Shown: piece after piece, positions 1-6,920 of the stretch
How positions within the stretch are numbered: the stretch's first letter is position 1
Layout: each line of letters begins with the position of its first letter
Assembly (NCBI GenBank): GCA_036339395.1
Contig: JAYZBD010000098.1
Location: 1-12,481, forward strand
Source of the DNA: SP202 sp036339395
GTDB taxonomy: Bacteria > Planctomycetota > Phycisphaerae > Phycisphaerales > SM1A02
Reading direction: 5' to 3'
Length of the DNA: 12,481 nt
The notes under the pieces: generated by a model
Database searches by the model: none
What the model was told of the DNA's origin: nothing
Seen by the model: the letters and a program-made list of their open reading frames with translations, nothing else
Program-made: the position numbers and the translations under genes

Positions 1-34
1 ATCTCCTATCGTCCTGGATACCGACCTTTCGGCA

Positions 35-55
35 GCCCCCGGTCATGTCGGGGGC
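35..55. other. GC-rich stem-loop upstream of the first gene
   Basis: GCCCCCG (35-41) and CGGGGGC (49-55) form a perfect 7-bp stem around a 7-nt loop. No T-run follows on either strand, so it does not look like a standard intrinsic terminator. It may belong to the end of a gene outside the window or to the leader of the gene at 169. The rest of 1-168 shows no convincing promoter or coding sequence. Confidence 0.35.
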
Positions 56-168
56 GACGAACGGGGCAGTGTACCTGTCGGGAGCCTTCCACTCAAGACA
101 TGCAGCCCCAAGGCCTTGGTAGATGGAAAACGGGGGAGGAATCTCGACCTGGAGCCGATGTATGGGAC

Positions 169-825
169 ATGGCAGTTCGTCGCCCCCTGATCGGCCTCAC
201 CCCGGATGTCATTGATGGTCGTATTACCATCCGCCCCTCGTACCTGGACTCCATCCGGAAGGCGGGTGGGCTGCCCGTGATCCTGTCCTGTGATCCTGCA
301 GATGCCTCCGCCCTGGTTGAGCGATGCGATGGATTCGTGTTCACCGGCGGTGATGACCCGATCATGGAGGGCTTCGGGGTTTCAACCCACCCATGTGCTA
401 CGCCAATAGATCCCCGGAGGCAGGCGTTCGAGCGAGCTCTTCTCGAAGTTTTGGATGATCGAGAGGACAAGCCGGTCCTGGGTATCTGCCTGGGCATGCA
501 GATGATGGGGTTGCACGCTGGTGGATCTCTTGACCAGTTTCTCCCCGAGACGCTGCCTACTGCTTCCGATCATTGGGATGGGCAGGAACACGATGTCTCT
601 GGTTCGCTGGGGGATGGACGTGTCTGGAGTCGCCACAGGCAGGCATTGGCCAGTGCGGGGTCCCTTGAAGTCGTGGCAACGGCTTCTGATGGTGTCATCG
701 AGGCCGTCGAAGCTCCTGGCCGCTCCCTCTACCTGGGTGTCCAGTGGCATCCGGAACGGACATTGGACTCGCAACTGGGCATGGCTCTCTTTGATCGACT
801 CGTACATGCCGCGGCTGCGACCTGA
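169..825 (+). CDS. Class I glutamine amidotransferase-like hydrolase (peptidase C26, gamma-glutamyl-GABA hydrolase-like)
   Basis: This 218-residue cytoplasmic protein has the peptidase C26 layout. It opens with RPLIGLTPDV, then shows the glycine-rich segment FVFTGGDDP, the nucleophile elbow GICLGMQ (Cys107) and the C-terminal GVQWHPE (His194 and Glu196), which complete the Cys-His-Glu triad. Family members hydrolyse gamma-glutamyl bonds, as PuuD does for gamma-glutamyl-GABA in putrescine breakdown. No other Puu gene is nearby, so the substrate is open. The ATG at 169 was chosen because homologues begin at this point. An in-frame ATG at 100 would add 23 residues (MQPQGLGRWK...) that do not look conserved. 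GGAG at 151-154 is rather far upstream for a ribosome-binding site. It heads a probable four-gene operon, with ygfZ 29 nt downstream. The fold is near certain; the exact reaction is not. Confidence 0.85.
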   Translation: MAVRRPLIGLTPDVIDGRITIRPSYLDSIRKAGGLPVILSCDPADASALVERCDGFVFTGGDDPIMEGFGVSTHPCATPIDPRRQAFERALLEVLDDREDKPVLGICLGMQMMGLHAGGSLDQFLPETLPTASDHWDGQEHDVSGSLGDGRVWSRHRQALASAGSLEVVATASDGVIEAVEAPGRSLYLGVQWHPERTLDSQLGMALFDRLVHAAAAT

Positions 826-854
826 TCCGACCTGAAGTACCCTGTGCCGCACGC

Positions 855-2042
855 ATGCTGCATGACACTCCACTGCGAGAGATTCACCTTGAAGAGGCTC
901 GCCGCCTCTTGGCCGATCGGGGTGCGCCGGAAGGATCCGAGCGGCCGGGTGCAGCAACGGGTTCCGTCCCGATCGCACCTGAGCCCGAATACATTCCGTG
1001 GGGTCCTCCCGGTCCGGGGGGAGACCAGTCATGTGAAGTACTTGCAACCCTGGGATCGGTCGAAATCGAATACGCACACCTTCGTCGGGATTGTGGTCGC
1101 ATCGACGACTCGTCACGGGGGACGATCCTGGTCGAAGGTGAGGACGCGGTCGACTTCCTCGACAGGATGCTGTCCCAGAAACTTGCAGGGATGCAACCGG
1201 GGCAGGCAGCCATGGCATTCCTCGTGGATCGCAAGGGGAGAATCCAGGCGGATCTGTTTCTTGTCTGCACTCGGCGGGGCATGCTCATCGATCTGGACAT
1301 TCACCAGGTGGAATCAACACTCCAGGCACTTGAGCAGTTCATCTTCTCCGAGGATGTCCGGCTCAGCGACGCCAGCAATGCCTGGCATCGGCTTGGTTGC
1401 CATGGACCCGGCGCCATCGAGAAGTTCAGCGGTGTCGAACCGCTCGAAGTACTCGAAACCGAACTCGGGGGTGTGCAGGTTCATGTTACGAGGGTAGATC
1501 GCATTGGAAGTCCGGGCTTCGACGTCTTCGTGCCCTTTGATGATGCGGCGGCGGCCTGGAAGGGGCTCGATTGCGGGACAGTCGGGTGGTATGCCTACAA
1601 CATGGCTCGAATCGAGGGGGGAACACCACTGTGCAACGTCGATTTCGGGCCAGGCACACTTCCGCACGAAACAGCACTGGTCGATCAGCGGGTGAGTTTC
1701 AGCAAGGGGTGCTACCCGGGGCAGGAGATCGTGGCTCGAATGGAGCACCTTGGCAAACCCAAGCAGATACTTCGTGGGTTCCGAATGGAGAGCGGAGCAC
1801 TTCCCGTCGCCGGCGCGCAGGTCTTCGCTTCCGGTGAAGGTGACCTGGGAAATCCCATCGGGGCCGTGACGTCCAGCTGCCTGTCCCCGATGCTTGGTTC
1901 GGCATCGATCGGATTTGCCATGATGCGGACTGCAGTATCCGAGCCGGGGACGCGTGTCCGCATTCATGATGAAGGAGATCTGCACGAAGCGTGTACCGGG
2001 CCGTTGCAAGCCGGGGGAGATGGAATGGAGATCGACTCATGA
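855..2042 (+). CDS. ygfZ: YgfZ/GcvT-family folate-binding protein (iron-sulfur cluster maintenance)
   Basis: The 395-residue protein carries the YgfZ signature KGCYPGQE (residues 284-291, with Cys286), followed by EIVARMEHLGKPKQ. This identifies it as the GcvT-like, folate-binding YgfZ family rather than the glycine-cleavage T-protein. In E. coli YgfZ supports assembly or repair of some iron-sulfur enzymes, including the tRNA methylthiotransferase MiaB. It is longer than usual (family members are about 300-350 residues). Much of the excess is an N-terminal stretch of about 60 residues rich in Pro, Gly and acidic residues, with no recognised motif, so the true start could lie further downstream. 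No strong Shine-Dalgarno sequence precedes the ATG at 855. The stop codon overlaps the start of the next gene as ATGA at 2039-2042, which suggests translational coupling. Confidence 0.88.
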   Translation: MLHDTPLREIHLEEARRLLADRGAPEGSERPGAATGSVPIAPEPEYIPWGPPGPGGDQSCEVLATLGSVEIEYAHLRRDCGRIDDSSRGTILVEGEDAVDFLDRMLSQKLAGMQPGQAAMAFLVDRKGRIQADLFLVCTRRGMLIDLDIHQVESTLQALEQFIFSEDVRLSDASNAWHRLGCHGPGAIEKFSGVEPLEVLETELGGVQVHVTRVDRIGSPGFDVFVPFDDAAAAWKGLDCGTVGWYAYNMARIEGGTPLCNVDFGPGTLPHETALVDQRVSFSKGCYPGQEIVARMEHLGKPKQILRGFRMESGALPVAGAQVFASGEGDLGNPIGAVTSSCLSPMLGSASIGFAMMRTAVSEPGTRVRIHDEGDLHEACTGPLQAGGDGMEIDS

Positions 2043-2167
2043 AATCCCAGGACCTCTTCGGGATCACTGGTTGGGAGATCGCGTTGCTTGTTTTCGGTGC
2101 TGTGCTGACACTGCTGCTCCTGTGCTTCATCATCTTCCTCCTGGTACGGGCTTCCAGGGAGAAATAG
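2039..2167 (+). CDS. Small single-pass membrane protein (42 residues)
   Basis: An ATG at 2039 overlaps the ygfZ stop as ATGA and opens a 42-codon frame ending in TAG at 2165-2167, six nt before the next start. The product begins MKSQDLFGITGWEIALLVFG. It has one strongly hydrophobic segment (about residues 12-36, rich in Leu, Ile, Val and Phe) and ends VRASREK, a basic tail that by the positive-inside rule would lie in the cytoplasm. I do not recognise a family. The codon-perfect packing between two clear genes, the coupling overlap and the clean transmembrane pattern all argue that it is real. The distances imply cotranscription with ygfZ and the lyase gene. Its function is unknown; a helper or regulator of a membrane complex is one possibility, but that is only inference. 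Confidence 0.68.
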   Translation: MKSQDLFGITGWEIALLVFGAVLTLLLLCFIIFLLVRASREK

Positions 2168-2173
2168 GCAGCG

Positions 2174-3091
2174 ATGTACCATGAAGACATGACATTGCCA
2201 GAAGCCATCCGGATTACCGACGTCGGGCCACGCGACGGACTTCAGAACGAGTCGCAGTCGGTTTCCACTGCATCGAAGGTGCTGCTTGTCGATCGACTGC
2301 AGCATGCAGGGGTTGCGGAGGTCGAAGTCAGCGGCTTCGTTCGTTCTGATCGCATCCCGCAACTGGCCGATGCCAGCGAGGTATTCGATGGCATAGAACG
2401 TGTCGAGGGCGTCCTCCGTTCAGCGCTTGTTCCAAACGAGCGTGGATGGGAAGCCGCCCAGGCAGCGGGAGTCGACAAGATTGCGGTCTTTACATCGGCA
2501 AGCGAGAGTTTCAGCAGGGGCAACATCAACTGCTCCATTGCCGAGAGCCTTGAGCGTTTTGTGCCTGTTGTTCGTGCTGCTCGTACGGCATCGATCCCGG
2601 TACGGGCCTACGTCAGTTGCGCAGTCGCCTGTCCACATGAGGGCCCTGTCGATCCCGTTGCGGTCGTCGGCCTGGTCACCTCGTTGCTTGATCTTGGTGT
2701 TGATGAGATCGACCTGGGCGACACGATCGGCCTGGCGACTCCAGAGGACATTGAACGCCTGCTCGAGGCCTGTTCGCCGGTTGTAGATCCGGGCGACCTG
2801 ACACTGCACCTGCATGACACGGGCAGGGGAGCGCTCGCCTGCTGTCTTCATGCCATGCACCTGGGTGTGCACAGTTTCGACACATCCTGCGGTGGACTTG
2901 GTGGATGTCCCTTCGCACCTGGTGCCTCGGGAAACCTTGCGACCGAGGACCTGGTCCGCTGCTGCCAACTGCTGGGTGTTCACACGGGTGTCAATCTCGA
3001 GGTGATTCGTGAAGCCGCAGCTGGAATCGAAGATGAACTTGGACGAGGTCCGGCATCGATCACCGCCATGGCAATGGACACTCAAGCCTGA
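2174..3091 (+). CDS. mvaB: Hydroxymethylglutaryl-CoA lyase
   Basis: This 305-residue TIM-barrel enzyme should cleave 3-hydroxy-3-methylglutaryl-CoA to acetyl-CoA and acetoacetate, the last step of leucine breakdown. Visible family motifs are VGPRDGLQNE (Arg20 and Asp21), RAYVSCAVACPHEG (Arg144), the metal ligands in LHLHDT (His212 and His214), and GGLGGCPFAPGASGN with catalytic Cys245 and Asn254, followed by ATED. Length matches the family. One block differs from the usual form: VSGFVRSDRIPQLAD replaces the common TSFVSPK.VPQ.AD. ATG 2174 is preceded by AGGGAG (2156-2161, 12 nt away). A second in-frame ATG at 2189 would start MTLPEAIRITD and is also plausible. No other leucine-pathway gene is in the window. 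It is the last gene of the + strand operon, and its 3' end overlaps the convergent phosphoesterase gene by 10 bp. Confidence 0.9.
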   Translation: MYHEDMTLPEAIRITDVGPRDGLQNESQSVSTASKVLLVDRLQHAGVAEVEVSGFVRSDRIPQLADASEVFDGIERVEGVLRSALVPNERGWEAAQAAGVDKIAVFTSASESFSRGNINCSIAESLERFVPVVRAARTASIPVRAYVSCAVACPHEGPVDPVAVVGLVTSLLDLGVDEIDLGDTIGLATPEDIERLLEACSPVVDPGDLTLHLHDTGRGALACCLHAMHLGVHSFDTSCGGLGGCPFAPGASGNLATEDLVRCCQLLGVHTGVNLEVIREAAAGIEDELGRGPASITAMAMDTQA

Positions 3092-3888
3092 GCAACGTCG
3101 TATTCGAGGCGAGGTGAATCCGAAAGACGCAGATGCTCACCTTTCACCAGGATTTCATGAACCCGTACCATCGTTCCTTCGACCAGGATTCCCCATGGTC
3201 GACCCGGCCACGTCCAACTCCCCGTATTGATTACCAGGCGATCGGGAAATCTCCAGATGCCCTGTCGGTGGCTGTGCCCGACAAGCACGACCCTGGCTCC
3301 GGGCAGAACGTGGCTGGCATAGGTGTCGGCATGTCCCGGGAACTTCTTCCAGTAGCGGAGTATCTTCGGCACGATCAGGGGCTTCCTGATGACCCATGGA
3401 ATCGATTCCAGGAATGTCTGTGGGGCCTGCAATTCCTCCTCAGGCGGGGTGTATCGGCGAGAGCGTGCAAGACCATCTTCAAGTGCTGCCGTATCCATGC
3501 GGTGGCGGCCATCAAGTGATCCGGTATCTCCATGTTCAAGAACCTGGCCGGGTACCAGAGGACGTGGCTGGGTCCTGTGAATCCTGTGGCCATGTACAAC
3601 CAGCACCCGTCCATCAGCCAGCGCGCATGAATGCATCGGGCTCAGGAAGGGATCGTGGTTTCCAGCGGTACAGGACAGACCAACGCCGTCCTGTTCGCAG
3701 GTCGACAGGAGCAGTTCCAACTCCCTTGCTGCAGTTGCAGCCATGGAAGGAGTGTGCAGTTCGGCCGTATCGCCATTGATCAGGAGATGGTCGACATCCT
3801 GCCAGAGTGGGCGCAGCATGGACGTGCCGGGCGTTCGTCTCGCAGGCAGTCCGAAGTGGAGATCGCTCAGGACCAGGATTCGTTTCAT
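3082..3888 (-). CDS. Calcineurin-like metallophosphoesterase
   Basis: The 268-residue protein shows the full set of metallophosphoesterase motifs in order: SDLHFG (Asp9, His11), INGD (Asp40), GNHD (Asn77, His78), VVHGH (His99, His101) and GHSH (His205, His207). These bind a two-metal centre that hydrolyses phosphate esters. NTGSW follows, as in many family members. No signal peptide or membrane segment is visible, so it is probably cytoplasmic. LpxH-like lipid A enzymes share this fold, but I see nothing that fixes the substrate. It lies 12 nt downstream of the diguanylate cyclase gene on the same strand and is the last gene of the - strand cluster. Its 3' end overlaps the HMG-CoA lyase gene by 10 bp with no terminator between them. 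Confidence 0.86.
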   Translation of the reverse strand: MKRILVLSDLHFGLPARRTPGTSMLRPLWQDVDHLLINGDTAELHTPSMAATAARELELLLSTCEQDGVGLSCTAGNHDPFLSPMHSCALADGRVLVVHGHRIHRTQPRPLVPGQVLEHGDTGSLDGRHRMDTAALEDGLARSRRYTPPEEELQAPQTFLESIPWVIRKPLIVPKILRYWKKFPGHADTYASHVLPGARVVLVGHSHRQGIWRFPDRLVINTGSWTWPGRPWGILVEGTMVRVHEILVKGEHLRLSDSPRLEYDVAQA

Positions 3889-3900
3889 CGTCGTGCAGGA

Positions 3901-5259
3901 TCAGTCGGCATCTTGCCGGTCTGGATCTTCTTCGGCTGCACCATCATCTTCAGGCCAATCTTGCCGTGCCCCGGGGCCGATCGTCATGCAGTTCTTGCCT
4001 CGCCTCTTGGATTCGATCGCCCTCTCATCGGCTCGCCTCAGCAGGGTGTTGCCGTCATGTCCATCCCATGGGAAGGAGGCAAGCCCTCCAGAGATGCTGA
4101 GCGTACCGGGTGCATCGAGTCCAAGTTCGGGAAATCTCATGTTGCACACCTGTTCCTGGAATCGCCGGGCAATCGTCTCCACGGAATCTGGATGAGCAGA
4201 TCCCGGTTGTCTCGGAGCCTGCATGTCGGCGAACACGACGGCGAACTCATCACCACCGGTCCTGCAGACGCGGTCGCCGTCACGGATGACCGAACTCAGG
4301 AGTTGCACCGTGTTCCGGAGAATGATGTCCCCGGCGGCGTGTCCGAATTGATCGTTGTAGGACTTGAAATCATCGATGTCGAAGACCATCACCGTCAGCT
4401 GGCGTCGAAGTTGCCGGGCTTCCTCGATTGCATCTTCAAGGAAGGAAGCGAGGTACCTGCGATTCCATGCAGCGGTCAGTTCATCACGAAATGCCATGTC
4501 CCTGAGTTCCCGCTGGGCTTCGTCAAGCGCGAGCCATCGTGCGATCCAACTTGCCCACGGACGGATTTCATCGGGAGTTCTGCCCGGGACGACCAGCGAG
4601 CCGTATTCGCCGCCACCGAATTGAATGGGTTCGCCCTTTCCTTCGATGTCGATGAAGCACTCCGTCCATCCCGTCTGTTGCATGATCAATCGCAATGCCA
4701 ATGGGCGTACACCTCTCGCATCATGGAGCATTGCTTCGACAAGGTCGGTGTCACCAAGTTGATGCATGCCTTCTTCGTTCGACTGAACCGGGGCGATTGC
4801 ATCCAGATCCCCAGTCGATGTCGAGGTTCCAATCGATGTGTCGACCGTCGGTGGTGCCTCGACAAGTGGAGGCGGCGGTGGCTGGTTGGTATCGATCCTT
4901 CCTCCAAGAAGTTCGAGCAGGGGCGACGTATCCACCGGCGGTGCAAGGTGCCCATCAAAGGCGCCTGCGATCGAAGGCGAAAGCGGCTGGTCACTGACGA
5001 TTACGATCTGGACAGTCGCATCAAGTCGACGAATCGCCTCGGCGGAGTGCACCAGTTCCCCGGGATCTTCAGATTCTTCGGGTGCAAGCAGTACGGCTTC
5101 AACAGGGCGTGAGGCCGGGCAGACTGCAATCGTCCCCAACGCCTCGAAGATGGAGTCCATCTGTTCCACTGCCGGGGCACCGTCTCCCGGCAGGACATGC
5201 ATTGGTCCAACGGCCAGGATCCTGCTCCGCGCTGATCGAGTTGAAGGGACCGTACTCAT
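3901..5259 (-). CDS. Diguanylate cyclase: receiver-like N-terminus, middle domain, GGDEF
   Basis: The C-terminal part of this 452-residue protein (about 255-430) is a complete GGDEF domain: FRDELTAAWNRRYL, VMVFDIDDFKSYNDQFGH, then TGGDEFAVVF with GGDEF at 335-339. An RxxD I-site (RDGD, 326-329) sits exactly five residues before GGDEF, so product inhibition by c-di-GMP is expected. The enzyme should condense two GTP to c-di-GMP. Residues 12-120 alternate hydrophobic strands (ILAVG, AVLLAPEES, VQIVIVSD) and helices like a degenerate response-regulator receiver, without a convincing phospho-acceptor pocket. A linker with PPPPP follows, and 170-250 may be a small GAF-like domain; both domain calls are inference. 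No membrane segments are seen. The start overlaps the upstream gene's stop as ATGA (5256-5259), so the two are probably co-translated. Confidence 0.9.
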   Translation of the reverse strand: MSTVPSTRSARSRILAVGPMHVLPGDGAPAVEQMDSIFEALGTIAVCPASRPVEAVLLAPEESEDPGELVHSAEAIRRLDATVQIVIVSDQPLSPSIAGAFDGHLAPPVDTSPLLELLGGRIDTNQPPPPPLVEAPPTVDTSIGTSTSTGDLDAIAPVQSNEEGMHQLGDTDLVEAMLHDARGVRPLALRLIMQQTGWTECFIDIEGKGEPIQFGGGEYGSLVVPGRTPDEIRPWASWIARWLALDEAQRELRDMAFRDELTAAWNRRYLASFLEDAIEEARQLRRQLTVMVFDIDDFKSYNDQFGHAAGDIILRNTVQLLSSVIRDGDRVCRTGGDEFAVVFADMQAPRQPGSAHPDSVETIARRFQEQVCNMRFPELGLDAPGTLSISGGLASFPWDGHDGNTLLRRADERAIESKRRGKNCMTIGPGARQDWPEDDGAAEEDPDRQDAD

Positions 5260-5729
5260 GTTTGATCCGTTTGTTCCGTATCCCGGGGTCCATGGAGGAG
5301 CATCGAGACCTCTTCATGGCTGAGTGGTTCGGGTTTGAACGGAATTGGTGAAGGTGGCGGTGGTTCCTCGAGCCTGGAGGCGGAGGCATCATGATCAACC
5401 TCCAGTTCTGTTCCATTCCATCGCCAGATCGGGATATCCGGGACATGGTTCACCATCGCGGATCGGAACTCCTTCCAGTTCGGGATGGAGTCGGGTTCTA
5501 CCACGATGAGGCCGGGGATGGGCATCGGTTCTGTTTCCCATGCATTGCGGATATGAAGTTCCCGCCTGACAAGGCAGGCTTCCGCCATGGCCATCCGGGG
5601 GTCATGTTCCATGCGTGGCGACCACCCACGATCAGAGAGCAGTCGTGGCAACTGTTCATTGATCGCATGTTCGTGCGGCACCAGGACCACGCAAGGTGCC
5701 ATGGACATGTCAGCGGTCTGCATTGTCAT
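5256..5729 (-). CDS. Hypothetical protein, possibly a degenerate receiver-like partner of the diguanylate cyclase
   Basis: I do not recognise this 157-residue protein. Hydrophobic strands alternate with helical stretches (CVVLVPHEH at 13-21, GLIVVEPDS at about 73-81, IPIWRW at about 99-104), which loosely resembles a receiver domain without its phosphorylation site. The C-terminal third is Pro-rich (EEPPPPSPIPFKPEP) and ends in a charged tail. The ATG at 5729 has GAGGA four nt upstream (5734-5738 on the + strand), which supports this start; other in-frame Met codons follow at residues 3, 8 and 10. The stop overlaps the diguanylate cyclase start by ATGA. Stable co-expression suggests it acts with that enzyme, perhaps as a sensor or regulator. 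A 78-nt gap separates it from murG when measured to the murG stop codon at 5799-5801. Confidence 0.75.
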   Translation of the reverse strand: MTMQTADMSMAPCVVLVPHEHAINEQLPRLLSDRGWSPRMEHDPRMAMAEACLVRRELHIRNAWETEPMPIPGLIVVEPDSIPNWKEFRSAMVNHVPDIPIWRWNGTELEVDHDASASRLEEPPPPSPIPFKPEPLSHEEVSMLLHGPRDTEQTDQT

Positions 5730-5798
5730 TTCGTCCTCAATCCACCGATGTTCAATAGTACCCCCCAGTCTTGAAGCGGCTATTGGAAATGCATGAAA

Positions 5799-6920
5799 TC
5801 AGGTCAATGCAGGGCGTTTCCAGTCCCCCTGGGCAAGGATTCGTTCTGCAACGAGATCAGCCGCATCCTGCAGGGGTGTTCTTCCAAGTGCATCACGCAT
5901 GGTTTCAAGGAGTTTCTCGGACGTAAGCATTGTTTCGAGGGTGTCACCGAGCCGGAGCGCAGTTCGTTCGGGATCGATTTCATCAACGACGATCGAGGCT
6001 CCACCAAGATCGACCATGGGTTGCGCGTTGTGTCGCTGGTGATCATCACTGTGATGTGGATAGGGAAGAAAGACAGTCGGAACCATGTTTGCACGCGCTT
6101 CGGCGACGGAGGAGGCGCCGGCACGACTTACACACGCATCTGCTGCGCCCCAGGCCTGCCCCATGCAATGCAGGAACGGTCGGACCTGTGCAGACACACC
6201 GGCTTTCCTCCAGGCCGCTTCAATCGAATCGACCGGGGTATGTTCTCCGCAGAGGTGGAGTACCTGCCAACCCCTGAAGGCTGCGGGACGTTGAAGGGCT
6301 GCAAGGGGCAGGGCGTTGTTCAGTGTACGTGCTCCCTGTGATGCGCCCGTGGCGAGGAGAACCTTGTGATCCGGGTGCAGTCCAAGTGCCTGGCAGCATT
6401 CCTTTCGCGAAGCGGGCGCCAGTGCTGCTCGCCGTATCGGCATGCCGACGACTTCCCAGTTCCTCCGAGGCTTGACAAGGGGGACAGCGCACAGGACCTG
6501 CTGGGCACGCCGTGCGATCGATCGGTTCGCCTTGCCGGGAACGCGATCAAGGTTGAGCAGCAGAACGGGTACCTTCTCAAAAGAGGCTGCAGCACTGACT
6601 GGAGCGGCAACGAACCCGCCGAGCGTGACAACAAGGTCGCAGCTTTCCGATCGGAGGATTCGTCGCATGGGCAGAACAGTCTGTCGGTATCCCTTCCACC
6701 ACCTGAGCAGGCCCGGGGGTGTCATCGAGAATCTGCGAGCCGGGAGGGCGATGAAATCGACTCCGGCTTCCTCGAGCATCGTCCGATCGATGTCCCGATC
6801 TGAACAGGCAAAGCGGCAGGTCGTGTCCGGTGCGCGCTCCATCAGCCGTTCTGCGATGGCCAGTCCGGGACTGAGATGTCCTCCGGACCCACCGCCTGCA
6901 AAGAGAATTGTCATGCTCAT
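5799..6920 (-). CDS. murG: MurG, lipid II-forming GlcNAc transferase
   Basis: MurG transfers GlcNAc from UDP-GlcNAc to lipid I on the inner face of the membrane, giving lipid II. Numbered from the ATG at 6920 (373 residues), the N-terminal loop is GGGSGGHLSPG (His15; usual form GGTGGH.FP). TLGGFVAAP, TGASQGARTLN (second glycine-rich loop) and the UDP-GlcNAc-binding block RAGASSVAEA (266-275) then PTVFLPYPHH follow. The block equivalent to EQNAVAGLTNR in E. coli reads LNLDRVPGKANR, so EQN is not conserved. The start is set by the ATGA overlap with the ftsW stop (6917-6920). A TTG at 6935 would add five residues and a Met two codons downstream is also possible. The pairing with ftsW supports a role in peptidoglycan synthesis. 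Confidence 0.9.
   Translation of the reverse strand: MSMTILFAGGGSGGHLSPGLAIAERLMERAPDTTCRFACSDRDIDRTMLEEAGVDFIALPARRFSMTPPGLLRWWKGYRQTVLPMRRILRSESCDLVVTLGGFVAAPVSAAASFEKVPVLLLNLDRVPGKANRSIARRAQQVLCAVPLVKPRRNWEVVGMPIRRAALAPASRKECCQALGLHPDHKVLLATGASQGARTLNNALPLAALQRPAAFRGWQVLHLCGEHTPVDSIEAAWRKAGVSAQVRPFLHCMGQAWGAADACVSRAGASSVAEARANMVPTVFLPYPHHSDDHQRHNAQPMVDLGGASIVVDEIDPERTALRLGDTLETMLTSEKLLETMRDALGRTPLQDAADLVAERILAQGDWKRPALT

Noticed and set aside
35..55. The hairpin as an intrinsic terminator
   Set aside because: The stem is good but no T-run follows on either strand.
382..1218. 278-codon open frame on the - strand
   Set aside because: It is antisense to the amidotransferase-like and ygfZ genes, crosses their boundary, and its Arg/Pro/Ser-rich product has no motif.
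1314..2009. 231-codon open frame on the - strand inside ygfZ
   Set aside because: It is a shadow of ygfZ, which carries the KGCYPGQE signature in the other frame.
2420..3085. 221-codon open frame on the - strand inside the HMG-CoA lyase gene
   Set aside because: It is a shadow of the lyase, whose catalytic blocks are intact; the antisense product has no motif.
3631..5112. 493-codon open frame on the + strand
   Set aside because: It lies antisense to the diguanylate cyclase gene, whose protein has a full set of conserved motifs. The + strand product has no recognisable motif and is a by-product of high GC.
5784..5827. Hairpin GGAAATGC...GCGTTTCC near the murG end as a terminator
   Set aside because: The loop is long, one arm lies inside the murG coding region, and no T-run follows on the - strand.
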